The position numbers and the translations under genes are program-made. A stretch of 64,000 nucleotides of DNA from Anthoceros angustus (lineage: Eukaryota > Streptophyta > Anthocerotopsida > Anthocerotales > Anthocerotaceae). Shown here in pieces: positions 51,375 through 62,766 of the stretch. Below the pieces are notes generated by a model. That model saw only the letters and a program-made list of their open reading frames with translations. It made no database searches and was not told where the DNA came from. The first letter of the stretch is position 1. Every line of letters starts with the position of its first letter. The stretch spans positions 620,001 through 684,000 of the forward strand of contig VJWM01000118.1 of the NCBI GenBank assembly GCA_010909165.1, read 5' to 3'.

Positions 51375-52536
51375 CCCAAGCGACTCATGAGCAGCTAAAG
51401 CAGTTGCTCTACATCCGTCTCTCCTTCCGGAAATATTAGGATTACGTTCCTCCAACCACTCCATCCCCAAGATTACATCACAATTAACTGGCAACGGAGT
51501 TATTGTGCAACGAATGTAATAACATGATAATCTTGGAAGGGGGTTAATATACAAACCCCCTTCCGCACAACTGAAACCCCCTTCACAAAAAAGACACCGT
51601 TCGAGAAATGCAAAATACGTCGAATCCTCCGCTAACACCATGCTAAATACGAAGGGAAAAAACATTGATATTTCACAATTCATAAAACAGGGCTTTGGCC
51701 TGGCGGCGCCAGGTATCCTTGCCCGCTATGCTTTGACACAAGTAATGAAAGAAAATCCACGATATCAACGTTTCAAAACCCCTTCCGTCCCTCGAATATA
51801 GTCTTTCCTCTACAAAGATCCTCAGTGGTGATCGAGACTCATCTGCGCTTGGGTGGCTTCGAATCTAAAACAAGCGCCATGTTGCGCATGCGTTCAATTC
51901 TACTACATCGGTCGGTCTACCCGGGCCTTCGCTTCATCATCTTCTGCGTTGTCGCCTTCGTCCTTATCGCCACCACTCCCGGTGGCACGCAGTATCCGAG
52001 TTTGTTGTCCTTCCTCTAGCAAGTCCCCTTTGCGTTTTCATCCTTCTTGCACTAAGTGGAACCACGAGCTTTCGAACAATTTTTTCGCTAATACAAACTT
52101 CTTTAGCCAATTGTCTTGCTCCTCTCCGGTGGGCCTCGAATGTGAGCTCCTCTTTCCACCGCAAAACCTCGAAACCATGTATGCGTTGTGGGATATAACC
52201 AGCACGGAGGTCTCTATTGCAATAGAATTGCGTCCGAGCAATCTTGCGGTGTTGTTGTCCCACTTCTGCGCAACCATCCGTAATCCAATCTCCTTCTTTC
52301 GAGAATGTTTTGATGAATTTCATCATCAACCCGAGAGGTCTTTGGTAGGCACACCACCATTTTGTCTTGAGACATGTACACACCTTCTTCACCCAGATCA
52401 TGTGCAATCACGGATCGTCCATTGTTAAAAGTCCCGTAATATTGGGCGTGCCTTGTGCCTTCCTTCACACCAAGCAAGCTGTTATGTACTCCACTCTCAA
52501 ATCCACCCCACCATTACTCATGTTTGTTTTGTCCCA
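51375..52536. repeat. Tandem duplication A, copy 2
   Basis: Same content and order as copy 1. Long identical runs (for example 52025-52105 with 50873-50950) alternate with clusters of small indels. Confidence 0.9.
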
Positions 52537-54427
52537 AACGAAGGACACCATTCCACCCTTGCCACATAATCCACGCATGCACTCTCTCACAAGGTGAGCT
52601 TCTTCCACTCCGTGCATGACAATGAGCGAATTCTTCCGTCGTCTTCTCACGGAAGCTTTGGAAGCTGTGTTCATCATGCATCGAACCGACTATCCATAGG
52701 ACCAATGTCAAAGCCTCTTGGGACATCCATAACGAGAAGGGTATAAGCCCGCGGAAGGAATCCCGCATCTCCATAATGTTTCTTTTTCCACTTGATAGTA
52801 ACACTCTTCTCGGACCACGGAGCGGTGAACAAGTGCGTCGTCTTTCAAATCCTTGTCGTGATTGCACGCTGCTCATCCTCAAGACTCTTCCAGTTGTTAA
52901 TCTCAAATATGAAGTTCTTGAAATCCTCCGGCTTTTGCAAATTCTCCACATCCTTTATTTCTTTGAGCCGAAAGAAAAACGTTAGAGCGAGGACACCACA
53001 TTCCTATTGTATTCAAACAAGCGGGCGATGGCGAAGGAGGGTGTGAAAGGCGCGGCCGCGCCCTTCACACCTCCATCGACAAATTTGGGCGTGAGCCTCA
53101 CATGCGGCGGGCGCCGGCGGCGCGCCGCCGGTAGGGCGAGGCGGGGGCGAAGCCATACATGGGCGCCGGCCGGCGCCCGTGACATGTGCACTGCGCATCC
53201 AAAGATAGTGGGGAGGCGCGGCCGCGGCGCCTCCCACTATCGTGCCATTCTCTCGACAGGCGTGGCGGGGCGCGGCCGGCGCCCCTCTGCAAAACGAAAC
53301 CAAAGCGACTCATTGTCGTGGTGACGGATCTCACCTTCCAAAGAAAAGCCGTTTGAAAACGAGCAATCATGTCGTCGTTGAGTGTAGGATATTCCTTCCT
53401 CACTTCCTCGAAGATGAGCACTCCGGATGTTTAGCCATGGCCACTTGAATAACATGCGCTTTCTTTCTTGAAGTAATTTCGTCCTCCATTCCTTTGAGAT
53501 CGAGGATGCACAAGACCTTCCTGTTGCCGTGACAAGAATCACGCCACCCTTTGGTATACCACGGAATGATTTCCGGGGTTTGAGCATGTCTTTCGGCTTG
53601 AAATACTGTTTCCACGTGTTTGGGATCATCTGTGACTTTCCTTTTCCCTTCCCTTTCTTCTGGTGCCAGTATGTGCTTCTTCCGCCTCGTAACTCCGCTT
53701 CCCACTTTGAAAAGATCTTATCAATATTATCCCATACCTTGCCCTCCGCCGCGATGCAGATGTGTGTCCTGTTGTCCACTTTGTTCGCTTGTACACGTCA
53801 TCTTCGGCCTTCATCATCTTCAATTAATCCAAGAACCTTATAAAGATTGAACTTCCATGACATGGTCATCGCACTCCATCCCGACGCAATAAGAAGCTCA
53901 TCTCGTAAATATCTTACATTCAATAAAAGACATTTTCTTCCGCTTGTCGACATTGTGTTATGGTCGGTTGCAAGAACTCTCATCTCGCACCGTAAGCCCA
54001 CGGTATACATGCGCTTCAACATATTGAAACAGGACTTCCGAGCAATATCCGCCAAGTGCTTCATAGCGACATATGTGTGGTTCCCCAAGTACACCCATAA
54101 TATATTTCTTGGCCGAATTTATCCAACTTGCTAATATCGTTGCACTCCGGGTCAATCATGCATGATGGCGTAACCCTTCTTCAATCCTTCCTTGAATAAC
54201 TCGGGCTAGGTAGTTTGACCATGCCTCGTCCACCCTCCCGATTTGGGCATCCGGTGTAATAAAAGATCTTGGCTTCAAATTCTCAAGCTTTACCGATCTC
54301 TCGAACAACTTTCTTGGCATAGGCGAGTCCACGATTATTGTCAATGGGTCCGATTCCGGATGGCATCTTCAAGTCTTTCCTCATCTGCACATGGATCGCT
54401 ATATTCTCTGGTGGGCTTCACTCACGG
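52460..54427. repeat. Tandem duplication B, copy 1
   Basis: About 1.96 kb, from ttccttcacaccaagcaagc to the equivalent point at 54428. It carries the middle of the methyltransferase-like gene and the first palindrome cluster. Confidence 0.85.
53036..53285. repeat. Cluster of five GC-rich palindromes
   Basis: Near-perfect palindromes lie at 53041-53070 (gtgtgaa arms around ggcgcggccgcgcc), 53114-53131, 53161-53178 (gggcgccggccggcgccc), 53204-53241 (gatagtggg arms) and 53267-53285. They sit between two coding blocks of the methyltransferase-like gene and interrupt its reading, so they are probably in an intron. Confidence 0.85.
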
Positions 54428-56370
54428 TTTCCTTCACACACCAAGCAACATGTACTCCATCGTCTCAAATCCACCCTCACATTACTCATGTTTGTTTTGT
54501 CCCAAACGAAGGACACCATTCCACCCTTGCCACATAATCCACGCATGCACTCTCTCACAAGGTGAGCTTCTTCCACTCGTGCATGACAATGAGCTCGAAT
54601 TCTTCCGCCGTCTTCTCGAAGCTTTGGAAAATCGTGTTCATCATGCCCGCATCCAACCGACTATCCATAGGACCAATGTCAAAGCCTCTTGGGACATCCA
54701 TAACCAAGGGTATAAGCCCGCGATCAAGGAATCCCGCATCTCCATAATGTTTCTTTTTCCACTTGATAGTAACACTCTTTCTCGCACTCGAAGGAATGTG
54801 CAAATTGTCTTTCAAATCCTTGTCGATTGCACGCTGCTCATCCTCAAGACTCTTCCATTGTTAATCTCAAATATGAAGTTCTTGAAATCCTCCGGCTTTT
54901 GCAAATTCTCCACATCCTTTATTGTCAACGCCGGAAAGAAAAACGTTAGAGCAGGACACCACATTCCTATTGTATTCAAACAAGGGACGATGAGGGTGTG
55001 AAAGACGCCACCGACCGGCGCCCTTCACACCTCCATCGACAAATTTGGTTTACATGCGGCGGGCGCCGGCCGCCACGCCCGCCCGGTAGGTGGCAGGGAC
55101 GGACATGGCGCCGGCCGGCCGGCCGGCGCCCGTGACATGTGCAGCTCAAGATAGTGGGGAGGCGGCCGGCCGGCGCCTCCCACTATCGTGCCATTATCTC
55201 AGACAGATACGCCGCCACCGCGAATGCAAAACGAAACCAAAGCGACTCATTGTCGACGGATCTCACCTTCCCAAAGAAAAGCCGCTTGAAACCGAGCAAT
55301 CATGTAGTCTGAGAGGATATTCCTTCCTCACTTCCTCGAAGATGAGCACTCGGATGTTTAGCCATGGCCACTTGAATAACATGCGCTTTCTTGAAGTAAT
55401 TTCGTCCTCCATTCCTTTGAGATCGAGGATGCTCACAAGACCTTCCCTTGCCGTGACAAGAATCTGCCCACATTCATCGGTATACCGGAATGATTTCCGG
55501 GGTTTCATGAGCATGTCTTTCGGCTTGAAATACGCTTTCCACGTGTTTGGGATCATCCGTGACTTTCCTTTTCCCTTCCCTTTCTTGGGTGCCACAGTAT
55601 GTGCTTCTTCCGCCTCGTAACTCGCCCGCTTCCCACTTTGAAAAGATCTTATCAATATTATCCCATACCTTGCCCTCCTCGCGATGCAGATGTGTGTCCT
55701 GTTGTCCACTTTGTTCGCTTGTACACGCCATCTTCGCCTTCATCATCTTCAATTAATCCAAGAACCTTATAAAGATTGAACTTCCATGACATGGTCATCT
55801 CTGACTCCATCCCGACGCGCAATAAGAAGCTCATCTCGTAAATATCTTACTGCTCAATAAAAGACATTTTCTTCCGCTACATTGTGTTATGGTTTGCAAG
55901 AACTCTCATCTCGTGCACCGTAAGCCCACATACATGCGCTTCAACATATTGAAAACGGACTTCCCGAGCAATATATCGCCAAGTGCTTCATAGCAAGATA
56001 TGTGTGGTTCCCCAAGTACACCCATAATATATTTCTTGGCCCCGCCACCCAACTTGCTAATATCGTTGCACTCCGGGTCAATCATGCATGAATGGCGTAA
56101 CCCTTCTTCAATCCTTCCTTCAAATAACTCGGGCTAGGTAGTTTGACCATGCCTCGTCCACCCTCCCGATTTGGGCATCCGGTGTAATAAAAGATCGGCT
56201 TCAAATTCTCAAGCTTTACCAAGATCTGTCCGAACAACTTTCTTGGCATAGAGTCCACGATTATTGTCAATGGGTCCGATTCCCGGATGGCATCTTCAAG
56301 TCTTTCCTCATCTGTCCACACATGGACAGTCGCTATGTTATCCTGGTGGGCTTCACTCACTGTTTCCTTC
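54428..56370. repeat. Tandem duplication B, copy 2
   Basis: Repeats copy 1 in order (for example the phrase ttacaccggatgcccaaatc on the minus strand and its neighbours recur at 54240 and 56175). Ends at tgtttccttc, 56361-56370, the same short word as at the B1/B2 junction. Confidence 0.85.
55000..55215. repeat. GC-rich palindrome cluster, second copy
   Basis: Counterpart of 53036-53285 in duplication B copy 2. The palindromes at 55107-55130 (ggcgccggccggccggccgg core) and 55150-55187 (gatagtggg arms) persist, but core lengths differ. The gtgtgaa palindrome core is altered. Confidence 0.8.
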
Positions 56371-57375
56371 CTGGATTTCTTCTTTCTCTTCCCCCCAGAT
56401 GGAGCCTCGCTATGTGAGCGACTGGTATGCCCTGTTGCGGCGTGCCCACCATGCCTTGCTCTCCCACTCGAGTCCCCTGTCTCCATACTCTCGGATCTGG
56501 CGGACACAGGAGGTTCCTCAATAGAAGCGCCCGCCCACCCCGCCACCGTCTCTTCCGCAACAATTGGCGTGCACCCGGGCCGGCGCCCAACCTTCGATGT
56601 GCCTTGGGAACCCGAAACCCGGTTGGTGCGGTGTACAGTCTCCGGCCTCTATCGCGGGAGGCGGCCGGGCACCTCCTCCTGGCGGATCCGACCAGGGTAC
56701 CTCCATGGAGGAGCCAGGAAAAGGAATGTCCAGAACGGAGCATCCTTCCATCCTCGCCTCCGAAAGTCGTCATCGTCGGAGTGGCCAAGGGCGTCGGGTA
56801 TACACCCATCCTCCTCATCGGATGGGCCGAGCTCACTAGGCGCTGCGCTCGGCCGTGAGCCCGTCATGCACATTCGCCGGGCTCGACTCGTCGTTGTGAC
56901 ATTTCCCTCCTATCTTTGGATGACGGATTCGGTAATCTTCCCGCATATGGTCGTGCTCTAGCTTCGAGCATCGCAAAAACAGAAAAAGGATTGAGGAAAA
57001 GGCAAGATAGAAGGCACAAGTCATGGAAACCAACATACAACGATTTGCATCAAGCCTTGAAAACCTTATTCCAAAGTTTTACTTACGCTATCGACGATAG
57101 CATTTCGAAATCCTCCACCAGTTTGAAGGATGCACTTCTTGCTTTGGAAGCCATGTAGGTGACCTCATAAGCCTTGTACATGGTTTCATCTTCGCTTATC
57201 CGATCAAATACCAAAGGCTTTGTTGTGCAGATAAAACAGCTCTCGTCCATCCATATCCACGATCGCCCATAGAACCCAGCCCTTGCTCTCGGTTTGGCAA
57301 GGCCCCTTGAACCCTCGACCACGGTTTCAATAGAGGAGTCCAAAATTGTTCTCCTCAAGGCTCCTCATCCTGTGT
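56371..57375. other. Single-copy linker in the methyltransferase-like gene
   Basis: Not duplicated, unlike the flanks. On the minus strand it encodes the acidic and basic low-complexity parts plus one exon (57089-57290) with a GTAAGT donor. A 12-bp palindrome gggccggcgccc lies at about 56577-56588. Confidence 0.5.
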
Positions 57376-58717
57376 CAACATCCGGTCCTTCTCCGAGCAG
57401 TGGCCTCCACCTTGCTCCCCAACCGACGATGGCAGTATCCTCATAGTTAAATGGCGTTGGAATAGGCGCGCACCGATTGCCTGTGGGGTCTCTTCCTCGG
57501 TCTCCTCCTGTGACCTTCTCCTTCGTTGTCTTGGCCTTCCCGGATGTTAGCTGCCCGATTTCCCATGCCCAATTGACAAATTACCTCCGGGCTGATGCTT
57601 TGGGTTGTATCTGCGCCCCTCCAGGAGGTAGGCGTGCCTTCTCCGACATCCACACCCGAAATTCCGCGCATCCTTCTTCTTCTTCGGGGGATTTCTTGGT
57701 TTTGGGCATCGGGTCGGGATGTTCCTCAGTTCTCCACGTTCCTTCCTACTTCGTCTTCCGCTTGCCATCCTCAAGAGATTAGATACAATCGCCATAGGAA
57801 GCCGGCAATTCAAAGAAGGAATCGGCGCACAACTTGAAGGAAATTTGCGAGCAGGAAGGGGAGGGCCATACCGCAAGACTATGTGAATCGCGAAGAGGAA
57901 ATGGCGGAGGATCGCGTGGAGAAGTCGCGTCTTTGGGAGACAGGCCAAAAGTCCTTCTCGAGAGTTGATCCGAGGCGGCCGCCACCGTCTCTGGAAGAAC
58001 TTGCTCGTCTCTCGGGGTTACTCTCCACTTGAGAAAGTATGACGCCTGCTCGGTCACGTCATACACATGTGCTGGCAACCCTAACCATAAATGTCAATTA
58101 AGGAAATGATTACACGGAAAACCATTTATAGGACCCTAAGTCAAAAGCCGTACATGTGAACCCCAATGCCGAGAAAACAATGAAGAGGCGGTGTGCCTCG
58201 CAGCCGCCAAGTTCTACCGGTGAAGATCTTTCGGTTTATTTGCTCATAATGGCATTTCCACCTTACCTTCAGTCCACGGTCGCCTATGTCATGGCATACC
58301 ACGCGCTGTGAAGAGTGAGGACCATATTTCCGAGGTTAGAGGTGCGGAGTCCTCGGGCGACAATGTTGCGCCACCACACATCGGTTGTCGAAGAGGTCGA
58401 GTTTTCGTCCACAAAGTTCATTCCTCACGCTTTGTGCGATCAAGGGGAACATGTACTTGAGAACAAGTGTTGGGTTTGCATCGCCTCTCCGTCTCTCCGT
58501 CTGTTCGTCCATGTAATGACGACATTGATGTTGTCGCAGCGAGCATGTGGAAGAGGGGTCTTTTGATTTCCGGATGGTAGGTGACTCTCTTGTGAGCCGA
58601 AGGATGGTCAGATCGAATGGGGCCCCGCGGCCCTTCCGATCATGAGCAACGAAAACGAGTCCGAACTCCGGAAGGTTAGTTTGCCTTCAACAAGAAACAG
58701 CTTGTTTGCGGTGAAGA
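57376..58717. repeat. Tandem duplication C, copy 1
   Basis: 1,342-bp unit from caacatccggtccttctc to the same word at 58718. Minus-strand coding-like sequence (ILRHFLFAIHIVLRYGPP, CPKPRNPP) recurs in copy 2. Domain unknown. Confidence 0.9.
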
Positions 58718-59433
58718 CAACATCCAGTCCTTCTCGAGCGAGTGGCCTCCACCTTGCTCCCCAACCGACGATGGCAACAGATATCCTCATAGTTAAATGG
58801 CGTTGGAATAGGCGCTGCACGATTGCCTGTGGGGTCTCTTCCTCGGTCTCCTCCTCCTGCAGCCTTCTCCTTCGCTAGCCGCCTTCCCATGTTAGCTGCC
58901 CGATTTCCCATGCCCAATTGACAAATTACCTGTGGCTGGTGCTTGATGGCTGGTTGCCGCGCCTCCACCGGAGGTAGGCGCGTGCCTTCTCCGACATCCA
59001 CACGAAATTCCGCCGCATCCTTCTTCTTCTGCCGGGCCGGATTTCTTGGTTTTGGGCATCGGGTCGATGTTGCCTCGTTCTCCACGTTCCTTCCTTCCTT
59101 GCTTGCCATCCTCAAGAGATTAGATACAATCCGCCATAGGAAGCCGTAATTCAAAGAAGGAATCGGTCGCACAACTTGAAGGAAATTTGCAATGAAGGGA
59201 GGGCCATACCGCAAGACTATGTGAATCGCGAAGAGGAAATGGCGGAGGATCGCAGTGCGGAGAAGTCGCGGGGAGACGCCAAAAGTCCTTCGCTCAGAGT
59301 TGATCCGAGGCGGCCGCCACCGTCCGTCTGGCCGGAAGAACTTGCCTCTCGTGGTTACTCTCACTAATCGAAAGTATGACGCCTGCTCGGTCACGCCATA
59401 CACATGTGCCGCAACCCTAACCATAAATGTCAA
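58687..59433 (-). CDS. Uncharacterised minus-strand ORF in duplication C
   Basis: A 248-codon frame with VAAHVYGVTEQASYF, ILRHFLFAIHIVLRYGPP, LLRMASKEGRNVENE and a KPRNPARQKKKDA basic segment. The copy in C1 keeps fragments of the same words in two frames (57547-58078). I do not recognise the domain. It probably represents the N-terminal part, or a separate gene upstream, of the methyltransferase-like gene on the same strand. The C-terminal residues past CHRRLGSK are likely out of frame. Confidence 0.4.
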   Translation of the reverse strand: MTFMVRVAAHVYGVTEQASYFRLVRVTTRGKFFRPDGRWRPPRINSERRTFGVSPRLLRTAILRHFLFAIHIVLRYGPPFIANFLQVVRPIPSLNYGFLWRIVSNLLRMASKEGRNVENEATSTRCPKPRNPARQKKKDAAEFRVDVGEGTRLPPVEARQPAIKHQPQVICQLGMGNRAANMGRRLAKEKAAGGGDRGRDPTGNRAAPIPTPFNYEDICCHRRLGSKVEATRSRRTGCCLHRKQAVSC

Positions 59434-60022
59434 TTAAGGAAATGCTTACATGGAAAACCATTTATAGGACCCTAAGTCAAAAGCCGTACATGTGAACCCC
59501 AATGCCGAGAAAACAATGAAGAGGCGGTGCACCGCCAAGTTCTACCGGTGAAGATCTTTCGGTTTATTTGCTCATAATGGCATTTCCACCTTACCTTCAC
59601 CACGCCGCCTATGTCATGGCATACCACGCCTGTGAAGAGTGAGGACCATATTTCGAGGTTAGAGGTGCGGAGTCCTCGGCGACAATGTTGCGCCACCCAC
59701 ACATCCCTTGTCGAAGAGGTCGAGTTTGTCCACAAAGTTCATTCCTCACTGCTTGTGCGATCAAGGGGAACATGTAGAACAAGTGTTGGGTTTGCATCGC
59801 CTCTCCGTCTCTGCTCACCATGTAATGACGACATTGATGTTGTCGCAGGGAAAGCGTGTGGAAGAGGGGTCTTTTGATTTCGGTAGGTGACTCTCTTGTG
59901 AGGAGCCAAGGATGGTCAGAATGGGGCCCCGCGCCCGCCCGATCATGAGCAACAAAACGAGTCCGAACTTAAGGTTAGTTTGCCTTCAACAAGAAACATT
60001 TGTTTGCGGTGAAGACACATCC
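58718..60022. repeat. Tandem duplication C, copy 2
   Basis: Same order as copy 1. The longest minus-strand frame here is 58687-59433 (248 codons). The two copies share long exact blocks, with indels concentrated at CG, CCGG and CNG positions. Confidence 0.9.
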
Positions 60023-60290
60023 GTGGCGATTCCATCTCATGCACACCGCACGGTGGTATTGCGGTAATGCTCGTCGCCATCGACAAGCGTCCTCTCCGGC
60101 ATTCGCGTGGGGTGCCCATGACCCCGTGAACTTGAACTTATATGCGCCATTGATGGGAATCCGCATCCAGCGAAGACACCGGGAAGGAAGGGAGATGGGG
60201 TGCGATCCCGTCGTGGTTTGTTCCGCCAAGGAGCGATGTCGAGGATGACCGCAGGATCGAGTTCTTCCACAAGCAAATGATCCGTGGGGT
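60023..60290. other. Single-copy spacer between divergent genes
   Basis: Lies between the minus-strand methyltransferase-like gene set and the plus-strand DUF7869-like gene, so it would hold both promoters if they are one element. No TATA box is obvious. Confidence 0.4.
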
Positions 60291-60682
60291 GAGGATGGGG
60301 ATGATGACTTTGTTCACCCTCCTCCGGTGGTGCATCTGGAACATTCCATCCCAAGCCTTTAAGTGAGACATTGATGACAACAAAGCTTTCGGACAAGCGC
60401 GGTGACGGCGGCAGGGTGTCTTTGCAAAAATGTGAAATGGAGAAGGTGGCAGACTTTCTTAAACCGTGTTGCAACCAAATGTGCATGCAGAGGTTGACCA
60501 AGCAAGGCCTTGAGCAACGATATAGGTTCCTCACAATGTGCAAGAGCAAGAGACATTTCTTCAAAGCCTCGTACATCGGGACCCGAGTCAAACTAACAAA
60601 GAAAGAGTTTTACGCATGTTATGGGATCGGTTCCTCGCTACTGCGTGAAGGCCTTAAGAGTATATTGTATGGGGCTCAGATC
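60291..60682. repeat. Tandem duplication D, copy 1
   Basis: 392-bp unit from gaggatgggg to the same word at 60683. Encodes the N-terminal part of the plus-strand gene. Confidence 0.95.
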
Positions 60683-61074
60683 GAGGATGGGGATGATGAC
60701 TTTGTTCACCCTCCTCCGGCTGGTGCATCCGGAACATTCCATCCCAAGCCTTTAAGTGAGACATTGATGACAACAAAGCTCGGCGGACAAGCGCGACGGC
60801 AGGGGTGTCTTTGCAAAAATGTGAAATGGAGAAGGTGACGGACTTTCTTAAACCGTGTTGCAACCAAATGTGCATGCAGAGGTTGACCAAGCAAGGCCTT
60901 GAGCAACGATATAGGTTCCTCACAATGTGCGGCAAGAGCAAGAGACATTTCTTCAAAGCCTCGTATCGGGACCCGAGTCAAACTAACAAAGAAAGAGTTT
61001 TACGCATGTTATGGGATCGGTTCCTACTGCGTGAAGGCCTTAAGAGTATATTGTATGGGGCACAATGATACGAG
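60683..61074. repeat. Tandem duplication D, copy 2
   Basis: Repeat of copy 1 (gatgatgactttgttcaccc, ccgtgttgcaaccaaatgtg). It continues into segment E. Confidence 0.95.
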
Positions 61075-62766
61075 GAATCGAAAGGGAGGTCATGAGGAAT
61101 GCCCGTGGGATAGTGTTCGAACCAACCCAATTCATAAGTCCCGTCATGCACTTGGTGCTCTAGCGTGGATGGATAATAATGTTCATGGTGAAAAGACTTC
61201 AACGTGCGGTGTATAACGCACACCTATACAAAGCGGAGATATGGTCATTGTACAAACGGCGTGTCAAAGCTCGTGCGGTTGTGACGACGTGGTTTTGAAG
61301 TTATGGAAATCTAACTTCAGCCGAGTGAAGATTCCCAAATCCAACAGGTTCTCGACCTGCTCAATATGTGCAGGGTTAAAGACCACCATTCGGAATACAA
61401 CTCAGAAGGTTGATCAAGGTAGATATCACTCTACCACTAGTACAACCCATCTGCTGGTGGGAGGAGTTTTTCAGGTTCATCCCATAGTTCGCCGAATGAG
61501 CAGCTGGTATGCGGATGGTTCGAAATGTCGAGGGTGGGCCGGCGCCCACCCTCGGATGACCGTTCTGAGGCCCAAGTTGCTCGAGTACCATGTTTGAAAC
61601 TGAGTTCTTGTTCATGTATGGCCCCTGGGTTGTAGGTTGGATTGGTCGAGTTTGTAGGGGCCAGGCCCCGGGGGCGCCGGCCTGCCGGCGCCCCCTGGGC
61701 CCCATCCACCTTCAAGCTCGCCAACCATAATATATGACCTAGAAGGTGGATGTTTTGAACATTTTAGATTGGGGAAGATGGTAAATGTATGTGTGAAGAG
61801 GTGATAGTCCACGACATCGGTTTGTTGTATGCAATGGGTTTCATGGATTATCTTCGCTTGTGGTGTGGAAGAAGCGTGTTTGTATGTGTGAAATTGGAGC
61901 GTGAAAAACTTGGAAGGATGTGACACTTGGAGCGTGTTTGGTGTGGCGAGAAAATATCAGCGTTAGAGGCACACAGCGTCTGCAGGAGGAGCGGGAAAAA
62001 TGGCAAAACACCGTGAAAAGAGTTACAGGAACCGGATAAGTACATGCTCCTCGCTATAGACTAATGGACCAAGAAGACCGAGATTCCACACTTTCTGCGT
62101 TGGCCAAAGAATCTTGATGAGGACGTGTATCTGCACGTAGTGGGTTGCATGATCCACAATTATACGACGCAGCAAGAGTGTTTTTGCACTATGCCAATTT
62201 GAGGAGATCACGAATCGACAATCGGATTATTCAAGATGTTATTCTTAATTATAAAGGAGTGCTACCCAAAGTGCTCTATTTGCAGCTTGACAACACTTGC
62301 CGGGAAAACAAGAACCAGCTGTTGTTTGCGTATTTGAACATGCTAGTTGATATGGGAACTTTTCAAGGTGAAGGTTGGGTTCCTCCTTGTTGGGCACACT
62401 CACGACCAAATCGACCAAATGTTCTCTTGCTTTTCCAAAAGCTTGAAGCACAAGGAGGCACACACTCTTCCGCGTTGGCGACATCTTGGTTCATGCATAC
62501 ACGCCTACACCGGAGATCAAAGTTTTGCGGAGGTCCGGACTTCCGGTCATATGTATGGCCGATTAGACAAGGCGATGGTCGCCAGCATATTCATCGGTGG
62601 TGAGAAAATTGAACAACTTATCTTTCCAGCACGCTTTAAAATCACCAGAGAAGACAAACCGCACTGTGGGTGACGAATTAGGAGCAAGCAATATTCGACA
62701 TCGATGTATTGGGAAACCGGCCGGGTTGGAGTTTTTGAAATTTGTCCCTCCAACGACATAACAACG
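60962..62766. repeat. Tandem duplication E, copy 1
   Basis: About 1.8 kb, starting at the tatcgggacccgagtcaaac phrase (60962 here, 62770 in copy 2) and running to the junction at 62767. It covers the second half of the plus-strand gene. Confidence 0.9.
61529..61703. repeat. GC-rich palindromes in the DUF7869-like gene
   Basis: cgagggtggg/cccaccctcg arms around ccggcg (61529-61554). A 12-bp arm hairpin gggggcgccggc/gccggcgccccc with a CT loop lies at 61670-61695, with outer ggggcc/ggcccc arms (61657-61703). It lies between coding blocks and was probably intronic. Confidence 0.85.

Larger units (their letters stand above)
50600..57430 (-). pseudogene. DNA methyltransferase (N6-A/N4-C type)-like gene, duplicated and frame-broken
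   Basis: Minus-strand segments read, N to C: LWYLIG/CFICTTKPLVFDRISEDE (about 57220), an acidic stretch (SDEEDGC, SDDDD), a basic KRKKKSRKE tract, VDSMPRKLF and YTGCPNREG/TPDAQIGRVDEAW (56170-56300 and 54230-54330), LGNHTYVAMKHLADI, and GMEDEITSRKR. The methyltransferase fold follows: VMDVPRGFDIGPMD at the motif IV position, MVSFVWDKTNMSNGG, FNNGRSVIAHD, QRPLGLMMKFIKTFSKEGDW (motif X), then a D-x-C-A-x-x-G-T-T-like motif I and LLGRNSIAIE. IV-X-I order is that of beta-class enzymes that methylate adenine N6 or cytosine N4. Motif IV is D-V-P-R, not D-P-P-Y/W, so activity is doubtful. No single frame spans it. The exon ending at about 57089 is followed by GTAAGT, indicating introns. Confidence 0.55.
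60300..62680 (+). pseudogene. DUF7869-like transposase-type gene, copy 1, frame-broken
   Basis: The N-terminal domain has LKPCCNQMCMQRLTKQGLEQRY and LTKKEFYACYGIG..LREGLKSIL, resembling the zinc-binding start of DUF7869 proteins. IPKSNRFSTCSICAGLK near 61335-61380 is their second Cys motif. After a palindrome-rich, probably intronic stretch, a ttacag acceptor precedes EPDKYMLLAIDGMDQ (about 62030-62070). Next come IPHFLRWPKNLDEDVYLH, VLYLQLDNTCRENKNQLLFAYLNML (62265-62345) and VKVGFLLVGHTHDQIDQMFSCFSK (62365-62440). The D-G-M-D, L-D-N and G-H-T-H-x-x-I-D blocks are the family's conserved acidic motifs, suggestive of an RNase H-fold transposase. One base is missing after DGMDQ in both copies. 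Confidence 0.65.

Noticed and set aside
53036-55215. CRISPR-like or phage-type repeat array
   Set aside because: The palindromes have different arms and irregular spacing with no uniform direct repeat or spacers, and the context is eukaryotic.
56357-56961. Several 75-224 codon ORFs on both strands
   Set aside because: Overlapping frames in GC-rich, low-complexity coding-like DNA. The minus strand fits the flanking gene and the others are shadows.
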